A stretch of 64,000 nucleotides of DNA from Actinobacteria bacterium OK074 (GTDB taxonomy: Bacteria > Actinomycetota > Actinomycetes > Streptomycetales > Streptomycetaceae): NCBI GenBank assembly GCA_001298575.1, contig LJCV01000044.1, forward strand, positions 1 through 64,000, read 5' to 3'. The stretch's first letter is position 1. Every line of letters begins with the position of its first letter. The position numbers and the translations under genes are program-made. This document shows positions 34,416 to 43,562 of the stretch, piece by piece. Under the pieces are notes generated by a model. That model was given only the letters and a program-made list of their open reading frames with translations. It ran no database searches and was not told where the DNA came from.

Positions 34416-35783
34416 ATGCAGCACTCCAACGCGTTGAACCGGCTGGACCGGCTTCCGGTCTCCCGGTTCCACAAGGTCACCCTGATCGCCGTCGCCTTCG
34501 CCTACTTCTTCGAGTTCGCGGACATCAACAGCTTCGCCACCACCGCGCCGAAACTGATCAAGCTGTGGGGCGTGACGGTCGACCAGATCGCCTACGTCAC
34601 CTCGTTGTCGTTCGTCGGCATGTTCGTCGGGGCGGTCGTCGCCGGGTCCATCGCCGACCGGTGGGGCCGCAAACGGACGCTGCTGTGGACGACGCTGTTC
34701 TTCGGCCTCTCCTCGTTCGCGGCGGTGTTCTCCTGGGACCTGGTGTCCCTGGGCGTGTTCCGCGTCCTGACCTCGGCGGGCCTGTCGGCGATGACCGTCG
34801 TGGGGGTCATCTACATCAACGAGATGTACCCGTCCAGGATCCGCGGCAAGTACCAGGCGTACGCCATCGTCATCGGCATCTGCGGCACCCCGGCCACCAA
34901 TTTCCTGGCCAGCGCGATCGTGCCGCTCAACGACTGGTCGTGGCGGCTGGTCTACCTCTGGGGCGCCCTGGGCATCCTGCTCGTCCTGTTCACCCGGCAC
35001 CTCAAGGAGTCCCCCCGCTGGCTGGAGAGCAGGGGGGACCTCGCCGGGGCGGACGCGGTCCTGCGGGAGATCGAGGCGGACGTCACCGCGGAGCGGGGCC
35101 CTCTTCCCGAGCCGGCACCCCCCGTCGAGGAGACCGCGTCGGCCAAAGCCCCGCTACGGCTGCTGCTGCAGAGGAAGTACCTGCTCCCGACACTCCTGCT
35201 CACGGTGTTGTGGACGACGCAGACCATCGGCTTCTTCGGCTACTCCAGCTGGGCGCCCACCCTGCTGGCCAAGGAGGGGTTCAGCGTCGAGAAGTCCGTC
35301 TTCTACGTGGCCCTGACCACCGTCGGTGCGCCCCTCGGCTGCTATCTGGCGTCCCTGGTCACCGACCGGTTCGAACGCAAGTGGTGCCTGGTCGTCTTCG
35401 GTTCGGTGATCGCGGTGTGCGGTCTGCTGTACGGGCTGACGTTCAGCCCGGTCCTCATCGTCGTGTTCGGTTTCCTGGTGAACTTCTTCGAACGCGGCTA
35501 TACGGCCCTCGCCTACGCCTACTCCCCCGAACTCTTCGACACCCAGAGCCGCTCGCTGGGCACGAGCGTCTCCTACGGCCTCGGCCGCCTGTCGAACGCC
35601 GCCGGACCGCTGATCGTCGCCGCGCTCTACAACAACCACGGGTACCACAGCGTCTTCTACTTCATCGCCGGCACCTGGCTGGTGGGCGCGATCGCCCTGG
35701 CCGCCTTCGGACCCCTGACCCGCTCGGCGCGCCTGGCCGGAACACAACGACGGCAGCGGGCGGACGAACCGGCCCCGGCTTGA
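34416..35783 (+). CDS. MFS transporter, aromatic/organic acid or sugar-type
   Basis: A 455-aa carrier with 12 predicted helices. It shows the motif GSIADRWGRKRTLLW between helices 2 and 3 and DRFERKW in the second half, plus ESPRWLESRG after helix 6, typical of the sugar-porter/aromatic acid:H+ symporter branch. It lies close behind the lactone hydrolase gene on the same strand and most likely imports the aromatic or lactone substrate. The stop codon sits in the loop of a GC-rich hairpin (about 35771-35796), a probable terminator. Confidence 0.9.
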   Translation: MQHSNALNRLDRLPVSRFHKVTLIAVAFAYFFEFADINSFATTAPKLIKLWGVTVDQIAYVTSLSFVGMFVGAVVAGSIADRWGRKRTLLWTTLFFGLSSFAAVFSWDLVSLGVFRVLTSAGLSAMTVVGVIYINEMYPSRIRGKYQAYAIVIGICGTPATNFLASAIVPLNDWSWRLVYLWGALGILLVLFTRHLKESPRWLESRGDLAGADAVLREIEADVTAERGPLPEPAPPVEETASAKAPLRLLLQRKYLLPTLLLTVLWTTQTIGFFGYSSWAPTLLAKEGFSVEKSVFYVALTTVGAPLGCYLASLVTDRFERKWCLVVFGSVIAVCGLLYGLTFSPVLIVVFGFLVNFFERGYTALAYAYSPELFDTQSRSLGTSVSYGLGRLSNAAGPLIVAALYNNHGYHSVFYFIAGTWLVGAIALAAFGPLTRSARLAGTQRRQRADEPAPA

Positions 35784-37271
35784 GCCGGGCCGGGGCGGAG
35801 GGCGACGGCCACCGGCTTGGGGTGGACGGCGACCGCCCCGATGCGGGCGCCCGGCTTCGCCATGGTCTGGATCGTGGCCAACAGCTCTTCGGTGCCACCG
35901 CCACGGCGATCCCGATGGTCCCGGCGCCGAAGACGACGGCCCGGTCCCCCTCCTGCGGACGGCAGCGCCGCACGGCGCGACGACCGCCCGTGAACGGCTC
36001 GATGAGTCGGGAATCTGACGGCCGACCCGGGTCCCGAGTCGGCGAGGCACGGCCGAACGGCGTCGGGGCGAGCGTCGGATCACGCCCCGCTCGCGGAGTT
36101 CCCGGCGCCGGACGGTGTCCAGTCCGAGCAGGTCGCCGTAGACCTCGTCGTTGTGTTCGCCGAGTGCCGGGCCCAGGTGGTCGACGCGCCCCGGTGTCGC
36201 CGAGAAGCGGGGCACGGGGGCCTGCACCCTCATCGATCCGAGTTCGGGGTCCGGGACCGCCCGGTAGACGTCCCTGGCCCGGAGTTGGGGATCCTCGATC
36301 AACTGCTGGGCGTTGTCGACCAGGGCGGCGGCGACGTTCGCGTCCTCGAAGACGGTCATCGCGTCCTCCAGCGTGTGCTCGCGTATCCAGTCGGCCATGA
36401 TCGCGTCGATCTGGGGGGCGTTGCGCAGCCGTTGCTGGGCCTCGGCGAACCTGGGGTCGGCGGTCAGCTCTGGGCGGCCCACCGCCTCCAGCGCCCGGCG
36501 GGCGATCGGCGGGGCGCTGCCCGACATCGCCAGCCAGTGCCCGTCCTTGGTGAGGTACACGTTGCGCGGGGCACTGATGTCCCAGCGGTTGCCCATCCGG
36601 TTCGGGACGGTTCCCAACTGGTCGTAGGTGAGCACGGACTGTTCCAGCAGCCGTGCCGGCGGTTCGATCAGGTTGACGTCGATGAGCTGTCCGTCCGCGC
36701 CGTGCACGTCGCGGTGGTACAGCGCCATCATCACGGCGTAGGTGGCGGTGAGGCCCGCGACCCCGTCCGCGAGCATGAACGACGGGAGGGTGGGGGGTCC
36801 GTCCGGACTGCCGGTGAGGTGGGCGAAGCCGCTCATCGCCTCGCCGAGCGTGCCGAAGCCCGGCCGGTCGGACTTCGGGCCGCCCGCCCCGTAGCCGGTG
36901 ACGTGCACCATCACCAGGCCGGGATGACCGGCTGCCAGCCTCGGGTAGTCCAGGCCCCATTTCCGCTGCGTCGAGGGCCGCAGGTTGAGGACGACGACGT
37001 CCGCCCGCCTGCACAGCGAGCGCAACAGACCGCGCCCCTCCTCGTGCCGCAGGTTCAGCGTGACGCTCTTCTTGTTGCGGCCCAGGCTCTTCCACATCAG
37101 CCCGACGCCGTCCTTCTGCGCGCCCCACTGCCGCAACGGGTCGCCGCCGTCCGGCTGTTCGACCTTGATGACCTCGGCGCCGTGTTCACCGGGCCAGGTC
37201 GCGATCAGGGGGCCCGCGGCGAGGGTCGCCGCGTCGACGACGCGCAAGCCGGCGAGTGGCCCGTCGCTCAT
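35154..37271 (-). CDS. Family III (CaiB/BaiF) CoA transferase with lost stop codon
   Basis: The first 399 residues (37271 down to 36075) form a full-length family III CoA transferase: GLRVVDAATLAAGPL, EHGAEVIKVEQPDGGDPLR, LGRNKKSVTLNL, and the MLADGVAGLTA region with the catalytic Asp. It moves CoA between a donor and an organic acid. The natural C-terminus ...LRERGVI is followed by CGA at 36075-36077 where TGA would be expected, and the frame stays open to 35154 through the dehydrogenase relic and opposite the MFS gene. The true protein may therefore carry a 300-residue nonsense tail. Upstream lies a copy of the CATTGAGTTA motif. Confidence 0.78.
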   Translation of the reverse strand: MSDGPLAGLRVVDAATLAAGPLIATWPGEHGAEVIKVEQPDGGDPLRQWGAQKDGVGLMWKSLGRNKKSVTLNLRHEEGRGLLRSLCRRADVVVLNLRPSTQRKWGLDYPRLAAGHPGLVMVHVTGYGAGGPKSDRPGFGTLGEAMSGFAHLTGSPDGPPTLPSFMLADGVAGLTATYAVMMALYHRDVHGADGQLIDVNLIEPPARLLEQSVLTYDQLGTVPNRMGNRWDISAPRNVYLTKDGHWLAMSGSAPPIARRALEAVGRPELTADPRFAEAQQRLRNAPQIDAIMADWIREHTLEDAMTVFEDANVAAALVDNAQQLIEDPQLRARDVYRAVPDPELGSMRVQAPVPRFSATPGRVDHLGPALGEHNDEVYGDLLGLDTVRRRELRERGVIRRSPRRRSAVPRRLGTRVGRQIPDSSSRSRAVVAPCGAAVRRRGTGPSSSAPGPSGSPWRWHRRAVGHDPDHGEAGRPHRGGRRPPQAGGRRPPPRPGSSRGRFVRPLPSLCSGQARRAGQGSEGGQGDRAHQPGAGDEVEDAVVPVVVVERGDDQRSGGVRQAAEAVGDARAQRAALGVEEFGGVGVGEGRIAAFEEVHQETEHDDEDRAERQPVQQTAHRDHRTEDDQAPLAFEPVGDQGRQIAAEGRTDGGQGHVEDGLLDAEPLLGQQGGRPAGVAEEADGLRRPQHREQECREQVLPLQQQP
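35800..35990 (-). pseudogene. Relic of a zinc-type (MDR) alcohol dehydrogenase
   Basis: Two reading frames of the minus strand carry separate pieces of one medium-chain dehydrogenase. The upstream piece reads QEGDRAVVFGAGTIGIAVAV, the NAD-binding Rossmann glycine motif. The next piece, shifted in frame, reads GTEELLATIQTMAKPGARIG then AVAVHPKPVAV, the later beta-alpha unit. About 50-60 residues normally between them are missing, and the zinc-binding N-terminal domain is absent. This is a decayed gene, not a working enzyme. Confidence 0.7.
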
Positions 37272-37371
37272 GTTCCCGTCCCTGCCTTCCTGCGCCTTCC
37301 TGCGGATTCGGGGCGGCTGTGCGGGCTGTCGTCGCTGGAGTCCTCCGGACAGCGATACATACACATATTCA

Positions 37372-37387
37372 CATTGAGTTAGACGAT
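37372..37387 (+). promoter_or_regulatory. Operator-like motif, copy A (CATTGAGTTA-N3-GAT)
   Basis: CATTGAGTTAGACGAT lies 100 bp upstream of the CoA transferase ATG, in a relatively AT-rich stretch (37350-37395). The same motif occurs at 43189-43204 (reverse) and 43374-43389. It is a probable site for the island's GntR regulator. Confidence 0.6.
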
Positions 37388-37519
37388 AACATCGTGATCC
37401 GGCACGGGACAACGCTCGGTGCGCCCAGCTGGGCGAGAGGAGGCCGGCGGAGGCGAAGACGGCGGCGGGGACTGGAAAGCCAGTCCTTGACCGCCCGGTT
37501 CAAGCCGCGACCACCCGGC

Positions 37520-38722
37520 TCAGGCCGCGCTCTCCGCACGGGAAAAGATGAACCCCGCATAGTCGTCGTCCGCAATCGCGACGGCCACCTCGCGCAGGCG
37601 GGACCACCCGGCCCCGCTCGGCAGGTACCCGGTCCGAGCGCCCGGCGCCGTGACTCCGCGGGAACCGCCCGGGGAGGGGGAAGCCTGGCAACTCCCGGTG
37701 TTCTCCACCAGGCTGGTCCACTCCTCCTCCGCAGCGAGCCCCACCTCGACGACCTCGTGGCCGTGCTCACGTGCGTACACGAGAGTGCCGATGACGAGGT
37801 CCACCTGGTCTCCGGCACAGTGCGGGCTGTCCCGGAGGGTGCCGTGGGGACCGCCGGGAAAGAAGAAGTTCGGGAAGCCCGCGGTCATGACTCCGAGGTA
37901 GGTACGGGGGCCGTCCGCCCAGTACCCCTTCAGCTTGAGCCCCTCCCGGCCCCGGACCTCCAGCCGCTTCAGCGCCTGCGGACATCCGTTCCGCGACGCA
38001 CCCGGCGCCTCCTCCGGCACTTCGTCCGAGGTCTCACCCGAGGTCTCACCCGACGTCTCACCCGGCGCCTCGCCCGGCGTCTCGAACAACCACGGCGACT
38101 CGGCCGACGGAGAGGTGTCCGGGACATACCGCATGCCGCTCGCACCGGTCTCGACCAGCGCGACTTTCCTGCCGCTGAAGCCGGTTGCCCGCTTCACCCG
38201 CGTCGAGAGAACCCCCGTGGTGGCCACGAGGAAGCGGGCCCGGTACTCGACGGGGTCGACGGTTCTCACCGCCCAGGTCCCGGACCGGTCGTCGTACACC
38301 GCCGACCGCACCGCGGCGCCGAACCGGAAGCCGCGCCGCAGGTCGCAGCAGTCGGCTCCGTGGCTCAGGCACCGCCCGACCTCCGGTTGCCCGGCCTTCT
38401 CCCCAGTGCCTGTCTCCGAAGTACCTGTCTCCGACAGTCGCGCCGGCTGGAGTTGACCGCAGTCGGCGCGCGCTCCGTCGAAGCACGCCTCGAAAGCGCG
38501 GTTCCAGTACGAGATTCCACCGACCCCTTGGCCGGCCTCCAGCAGCAGCGCGGAGAAGCCCTCTTCGCGGGCGCGACACAGTTGGTAGACCCCGGTGGCA
38601 CCGGCGCCGATCACCAGCACGTCCACCTCGACCGGCGGGTACGCGCCCCGCGCCCGATCACGTCCGACGCCCCCGGGTTCCTCGCCCGAAGCGTTCGTCA
38701 CATCGCTCAAGAGCCCCTCCAC
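37520..38722 (-). pseudogene. Degenerate Baeyer-Villiger/flavin monooxygenase
   Basis: The open frame of 400 codons is clearly a shrunken relative of the intact BVMO at 48346-50010 (554 aa). Preserved pieces are the FAD motif VLVIGAGATGVYQLCRA, the RFLVATTGVLS segment, a damaged second Rossmann motif (VETGASG for VGTGSSG), and GYWADGPRTYLGVMTAGFPN with FFFPGGPHG. The BVMO fingerprint F-x-G-x3-H-x3-W-P and most of the NADP domain are missing, replaced by a repeat coding for GETS units. Activity is unlikely. The GTG at 38722 is only the first start in the frame. Confidence 0.72.
38028..38084 (-). repeat. 12-bp tandem repeat inside the BVMO relic
   Basis: Units gaggtctcaccc (38028-38039 and 38040-38051), then gacgtctcaccc, ggcgcctcgccc and a partial fifth. 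On the minus strand they encode GETS/GEAP repeats in frame, at the point where the NADP-binding domain has been lost. A second short duplication (cctgtctccga) lies near 38406-38430. Confidence 0.85.
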
Positions 38723-39727
38723 GTGCTGAGCAATTCCCGCTGCGCTGCGGGGGTTTGGAGGTTGTACTGACCGGTCGGCGAATCAAGCGCCGTCACAGTA
38801 ACGGACGTGCGGACGGCGGGGCAATGCCCGGAACGCGACACACAGGCGAGGGCCCGTTCACCCGCCGCGACCACGGCGGACCGGGCCACTCGTACCACCC
38901 GGAGACCCCGCCGGAGGGCAAGTGCCCCACAGTAAACCGGGGTAACTCCTCGCCCGCGCGCGGCAGCGGTTCGGGGTCGGCGTAACCCTTCTCCTCGAAC
39001 AGCGCGGCTGCCCTGTCGATGACCGCCTGACGCTTGCTCTCGAAGCGCGGCCCGTACCCTGGTGATCTTGGCATGGTCCGACATGCCAGACCCTCCGGGC
39101 ATCGGCGCGGGGGCCGCGGATCTTGAAATCCCGGCGCTGTTCCGGCCGTGCGGTACTTCCTCGAAGAAAAGCCGGGCCAATCCGGTGGCGCGCCCCGGCA
39201 CACAGGCCGGTACGCCTTCTCCAAACCCCGCGGAATCGGCCGTTCACAGCATTGCGGGAGCCGCTCCGGCAGACCCCTTCCACTCCCTCTTACGCTCTTT
39301 CTGAAATTTCCATTGCTCGTAAGGACCGGTGGGTCTATTTTACCGGACAGCCGCACCACTGCCGGGGGGAGGTACCTGTATGTTCGCCGTCGATCACGCA
39401 AGGAGCGGGGCCGCCGAGCGCCCTCCCCGCATTCGGCCGCCGCCTTCGTCCGCCGCAGCGGACGGTCACAGCAGGAGCAGACAGACAGCGCCGAGATCGC
39501 GTCGGCATTCCCCATCGGCCGGTTCCACCCATCGCCGCCGGCCGCTTCCCTCTCACGACACGTCGTACGACGTCGGAACCTGGTTCCGCCCGTTCCCCGG
39601 TCCGCGACCGCGCACTGCGCACCGCGACGCGACCGGCAGGGACCGGGACTGCACCGGACGCCCGCTCGGGCCGTCCGGTCCCAAGCCGCTCCCTGGACCT
39701 CCGCGCACACCCACGGAAGGCCCTTCC
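38723..39727. other. 1-kb stretch without an intact gene
   Basis: Between the BVMO relic and the next MFS gene I find only a TetR fragment (listed separately). The 39290-39345 part is AT-richer (TCTTACG...CGTAAGGA and a TATTTTACC string) and probably holds the MFS promoter. The many overlapping open frames here have no recognisable motifs. Confidence 0.5.
38978..39074 (-). pseudogene. TetR-family N-terminal fragment
   Basis: From the ATG at 39074 the minus strand reads RFESKRQAVIDRAAALFEEKGYAD, the first helix of a TetR DNA-binding domain. The sequence then loses similarity; the recognition helix and ligand domain are absent. It looks like the stub of a deleted regulator. Confidence 0.5.
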
Positions 39728-41185
39728 ATGTCCCAGATCCAGACCCTTCCCCCGCAGATCCCAGAGAACTCCCGCTCCACGGCACGGCACGCGGTCATCG
39801 TCGTGGCCCTGGTGTGGGCGGTCCAGCTCGTCTCCCTCGTCGCGGCGCTGTCCGGCATCGCGCAGGCATCGGTCGCGATCCACTTCCGGACGACCGAGAT
39901 CGCCTGGTTCACCCTGATGACCCTGCTGACGGGGACCTTCTTCCTCCCGTTCGTGGTCAAGGCGGCGGCCCTGTACGGCAAGAAGCGCGCCCTGCTCTTC
40001 GCGACCGGTGTGGGCCTGATCGGAGACCTGATCGCCGCCCTCGCCACCGACTACCACGTCCTGCTGATCGGGCGCGGACTCGCCGGTGTCTACGCGGCCG
40101 CCACCCCGCTCGCCTATGCGATCACCCGGGACGTCTTCCCCCGTCGCTGGGTCGGGGTGGCCAGCGGGATCCTCGCCGGCGGTGTCGGCCTCGTCGCCTT
40201 CGGCGGGCCGTTCCTGTCCGGCTGGCTGCTCGACAGCTACGGCTTCCGCGGCGTGCTGTGGTTCATGGCCATCAGCACCGCCGTCGGCTTCGCCCTGGTG
40301 GCCGTCTTCGTGCCCAGTAGCCCCGTCCGCGAGGCGGGCGGCCGAATGGACTGGATCGGCGGAATCCTGCTCGGCGGCGGCGTCACCCTCCTCGTCTACG
40401 CCGTGGGCCAGGGGTCGCACTGGGGCTGGAGCAGCGGGAAGTTCGCCTCCTACGTCGTCGGTGCGCTGGTCGCCCTCGTCGTCTTCGTGTTCGTCGAGCG
40501 CCGGGTGGCCGAACCGCTGTTCCCGCTCGCCATGACCCGGCGCCGTCAGGTGTGGTCCGTCCTGCTGGCCACCTCCGTGGCGGCCGGTTCGCTCAGCGCG
40601 GTCGGCGTGGTGCTCCAACTGCTGGTCCTGATGCCGAACATCCCTCACGTCTCCGACGGCCTGGGCTGGTCCGGGACCCGCAACGCCGTCGTCACCAGCC
40701 CGATCAGCGCCCTGATCATCGTGGCGGCCGTCGGCACCGGCATCCTGGCCCGCCGGGTGGACGCCCGGATCCTGCTGGCCACGGGCACCGCGCTCGCCGT
40801 GTTCGGCTACGGCCTCGGCACCCACCTGCACCACAGTGCCGCCCAGATCATCGAGATGGGGGTGAGCGCGGGGATCGGCACGGGCATGGTCGTCGCCGTC
40901 GTACCCATCATGATCATCGAGGTGGTCACCCCCGAGGAACAGGCCCTGGCCAACGGTGCGCAGAGCCTCGCCCAGGGCGTGGCGCAGATCGTCGTCTCCC
41001 AGCTGGCCTTCGTGGTGATGTCCCAGCACGGAGCGGTCCTGAAGGGCACTCAGTTCTACCTCGACAAGGGCTTCTCGAACGGACTCTGGCTGGTCGTCGG
41101 CTGCTGCGCCGTCGGCGCCCTGCTCGTCGCCCTGATCCCGAAGAGCAAGCGCCTCGACGAGGTCAAGGTCGGCCAGGCCGCCTGA
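39728..41185 (+). CDS. MFS transporter (DHA2/EmrB-like)
   Basis: A 485-aa carrier with about 14 hydrophobic helices, the count typical of DHA2 drug:H+ antiporters. It begins ARHAVIVVALVWAVQLVSLVAALSGIAQASVAIHF and has LLIGRGLAGVYAAATPLAYAITRDVFPRRW after helix 4. ATG 39728 follows GGAAGG; the frame is open upstream without homology. It may import or expel compounds handled by the island. A strong hairpin terminator follows. Substrate unknown. Confidence 0.87.
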   Translation: MSQIQTLPPQIPENSRSTARHAVIVVALVWAVQLVSLVAALSGIAQASVAIHFRTTEIAWFTLMTLLTGTFFLPFVVKAAALYGKKRALLFATGVGLIGDLIAALATDYHVLLIGRGLAGVYAAATPLAYAITRDVFPRRWVGVASGILAGGVGLVAFGGPFLSGWLLDSYGFRGVLWFMAISTAVGFALVAVFVPSSPVREAGGRMDWIGGILLGGGVTLLVYAVGQGSHWGWSSGKFASYVVGALVALVVFVFVERRVAEPLFPLAMTRRRQVWSVLLATSVAAGSLSAVGVVLQLLVLMPNIPHVSDGLGWSGTRNAVVTSPISALIIVAAVGTGILARRVDARILLATGTALAVFGYGLGTHLHHSAAQIIEMGVSAGIGTGMVVAVVPIMIIEVVTPEEQALANGAQSLAQGVAQIVVSQLAFVVMSQHGAVLKGTQFYLDKGFSNGLWLVVGCCAVGALLVALIPKSKRLDEVKVGQAA

Positions 41186-41231
41186 TCCCGCGACCGGGTC
41201 CGGTGCGCGGGCCGCCCGAGAACAATTCGAA

Positions 41232-41286
41232 ACCCGTTCGCGGTGTGCTGCCCCCACTCCTTGGCGGCAGCACACCGCGAACGGGT
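41232..41286. terminator. Very strong hairpin terminator
   Basis: Perfect 21-bp arms (41232-41252 and 41266-41286, beginning ACCCGTTCGCGG and ending CCGCGAACGGGT) with a 13-nt loop, 46 bp after the MFS stop. There is no T-run. Its length is unusual even for Streptomyces; it separates the MFS gene from the convergent SDR gene and may work in both directions. Confidence 0.8.
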
Positions 41287-41724
41287 CGGTTCATTACTTG
41301 ACGAACTCCTCGCACGCCGTCAACTCCCCCGAGCCGCAATATAGATGCCGACAGCATTAATTCGAGTAAGCCCTTACCGTAAAACGGCGGCACGCCACAT
41401 GAATACCCGGCACAGCGCATTCAATGTACCGAAGGGTCTATAATGCTGGAGCCACGCCGCCGTCAGTACGCCGTACCCCTGCGGGATCCGGCACCGCGCG
41501 GTACGCGAAAGCCAGGCCGTTGCCGATCGAGGTGCCGCGCCCGGGTACGGGCGCACGCCGTCCGGCACCAACGAGGGTTCGGCGGCCGTCCCCGGCCACC
41601 GCGCCCTCCTCCCGCCGGACGGTGCTCTTCCTCGTGAGGCCGCACCGACAGTCTGGTGGCCGGTCCGCGCCTCCGGGTGGCCGGATTCCGGTGACCGGTA
41701 CGGCGGATACGTCTGCGTGCGAGG
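41287..41724. other. Intergenic stretch with no recognisable gene
   Basis: 438 bp between the hairpin and the SDR stop. The first 150 bp are AT-richer than average for the window (for example gcattaattcgagtaagc), the rest GC-rich. No ribosome site with a plausible ORF, no repeat and no protein motif seen in six frames. Confidence 0.5.
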
Positions 41725-42570
41725 TCAGCGATTGGTGCGGCCGAGGTCCACCGGCAGCTGGATTCCGGTGATGTGACGTGCCTCGTCCGAGGCGATCCAG
41801 GCGATGGCCGCCGCGATGTCCTCGGCCTCGCTGACGCCGTCGGGCAGGACGCCCTGGTAGAAGGTGCCCAGCTGCGGGTCTTCCTCGATGAGCTCACGGA
41901 TCCCGGTGACGAGCTGGGTGGCCACGCCGTGCGGGTGCACGGAGTTCACCCTGATCCGGTACGGCCCCAGTTCGTTGGCCAGCGTCTTGGCCAGTCCGGT
42001 GACACCGTGTTTGGCCGCCACGTAGTCGGCCAGCAGAGGCAGCCCCCGCAGACCGGCCACCGAGCTGGTGAAGACGATCGCGCCGCCGGTCCCCTGCTCG
42101 ATCATGAGCGGCACGGCCGCCTTCACGGTGTGGAAGGCGCCGGTCAGATTGATGTCGATCGTCGCCTGCCAGTGCTCCAGGTCGATCTCCCAGGTGCGGC
42201 CGATGGTCGTCATGCCGGCGTTGGCCACCACGACGTCGAGCCGCCCCAGTTCGCGGACGCTCTCCTCCAGGGCCGCCCGTACGGCGGGGAAGTCGCGCAC
42301 GTCTGCCCTGTGGGTCCGCACGCGGCGCCCGAGTTTCTCGACGAGGCGTGCCGTCTCGGCGAGGTCTTCCGGTGTCGCGCCGGGGTAGTTGGTGGTCGGC
42401 AGGTCCGCGCAGATGTCGAGCGCGATGATGTCGGCGCCCTCCGCGGCGAAGCGCACCGCCTCGGCGCGCCCCTGCCCGCGGGCCGCTCCGGTGACGAAGA
42501 CGACCTTGTCCCGGAAACGGTGGGCGTTCGGCACACCCGGGATGGGGGCGGCGGGAACGGTTGTGGTCAT
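41725..42570 (-). CDS. Mycofactocin-coupled SDR family dehydrogenase
   Basis: A 281-aa short-chain dehydrogenase. It has VVFVTGAARGQGRAEAVRFAAEGADIIALDIC, the glycine motif and extended insertion typical of the actinobacterial SDR group that uses non-exchangeable NAD recycled by mycofactocin. NAG, then SSV...YVAAKHG (Ser, Tyr, Lys) complete the active site. It should oxidise a secondary alcohol to a ketone. Its ATG overlaps the stop of the BVMO relic upstream (ATGA), showing they were once co-translated. No mycofactocin biosynthesis genes are in the window. Confidence 0.88.
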   Translation of the reverse strand: MTTTVPAAPIPGVPNAHRFRDKVVFVTGAARGQGRAEAVRFAAEGADIIALDICADLPTTNYPGATPEDLAETARLVEKLGRRVRTHRADVRDFPAVRAALEESVRELGRLDVVVANAGMTTIGRTWEIDLEHWQATIDINLTGAFHTVKAAVPLMIEQGTGGAIVFTSSVAGLRGLPLLADYVAAKHGVTGLAKTLANELGPYRIRVNSVHPHGVATQLVTGIRELIEEDPQLGTFYQGVLPDGVSEAEDIAAAIAWIASDEARHITGIQLPVDLGRTNR

Positions 42571-43193
42571 CGGCTGCTCCTCGTGTCGTCGCTCTGTGCG
42601 GCCACCGGCATCGCCGCGGCCGGTACGGGTCTGGGCGTGAGGTTCAGCTCGGCGAGTTCGCCGCGCTGCCGCCACTCCTCCAGCATGGTGAAGTACACGT
42701 TCGCGGTGCCCGGATGGTTGACGTTCTTCCGTGGCCGTCCCTCGGGGTCCCGCTCGTTGTTCCACCGCCCGGGGGTGCGGTCCTTCAGGAAGGAGCCGCT
42801 GGTCATCACGCCGTGGAAGGTCTCGGGTCCGTCCGCCCGTTTCCGGGACAGGGTGACGCCGTCGACCACGACTCCCGTCGCGGTGATCCGTTGGACCCCC
42901 TGCCCCTGAGTCCCGACGAGCCGGACGTTGGGCCGACTGCACTGGTGGCGGCAGTACGGCTTCAACGCCTCGGCGGTTCCGGGGTCCCGCACCACCTCGT
43001 CGAGGCGGGCCCGGACGTTCTCCATGCGCCGAGGGTCCGTCGACTCCCGCCGCTCGGCCCGGCACTTGGCCCGCGCCCGATCAAGACCGGCGAGCCCGAC
43101 AGAGGTCCGCGTCACGCCGTTCTCCGTCCCGGGGAGCCGTGGCAATACAGATGAATCATATGCAGGTATGCGAACGCCCCTCAACTGAATCAT
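42567..43193 (-). pseudogene. Second BVMO relic (C-terminal pieces)
   Basis: The 208-codon frame holds only pieces of a cyclohexanone-monooxygenase-like BVMO. RDPGTAEALKPYCRHQCSRP followed by NVRLVGTQGQGVQRITATGV matches the segment after the NADP domain. DGPETFHGVMTSGSF and PGRWNNERDPEGRPRKNVNH with YFTMLEEWRQRGELAEL match the C-terminal tail of larger BVMOs. Both Rossmann motifs and the BVMO fingerprint are absent, and the core is deleted in frame. It differs from the relic at 37.5 kb, so a second ancestral gene is implied. Confidence 0.68.
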
Positions 43194-43204
43194 CTAACTC
43201 AATG
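43189..43204 (-). promoter_or_regulatory. Operator-like motif, copy B
   Basis: Read on the minus strand: CATTGAGTTAGATGAT followed by TCAG. The 16-bp core TGAGTTA-GA-TGATTCA is an imperfect palindrome. It overlaps the 5' end of the BVMO relic/SDR unit. A half-copy tgaatcat lies 34 bp away at 43152. Confidence 0.65.
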
Positions 43205-43373
43205 GCATATTTTCGTGACCTCGGTTGAGTAGTGCACGGCACTCCCGGCCGACCGTCGACTACTCCCGCGACTCCGACGACGTCTGCGCCACCTGCGTGC
43301 TGGACGGCGACTCCCTCAAGACGCTCACCGAGGAGGGGTTGCAGACCCGGGGCATCGAACTCGACATCAGGAA

Positions 43374-43389
43374 CATTGAGTTAACTGAT
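43374..43389 (+). promoter_or_regulatory. Operator-like motif, copy C
   Basis: CATTGAGTTAACTGAT followed by TCC, in the 369-bp gap between the BVMO relic and the GntR gene. Identical to copies A and B in CATTGAGTTA and GAT. An ORF of the plus strand (43225-43617) overlaps here, but it has no recognisable motif and is not called. Confidence 0.65.
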
Positions 43390-43562
43390 TCCACTCATAC
43401 TTCGACTGGCTCGGAAAGGCCGGGCCGCCGATCATCCCGATCGGACACCGAGAGGGGCGACGCAACACCAAAGACCCTGCCGGCGGGGAACAACACGCGG
43501 GCGAGGTCAGGCGGGATCGGCCGACTTCGGACGGCGATCAGCCGGCCCTCCGACAGCCTCGG

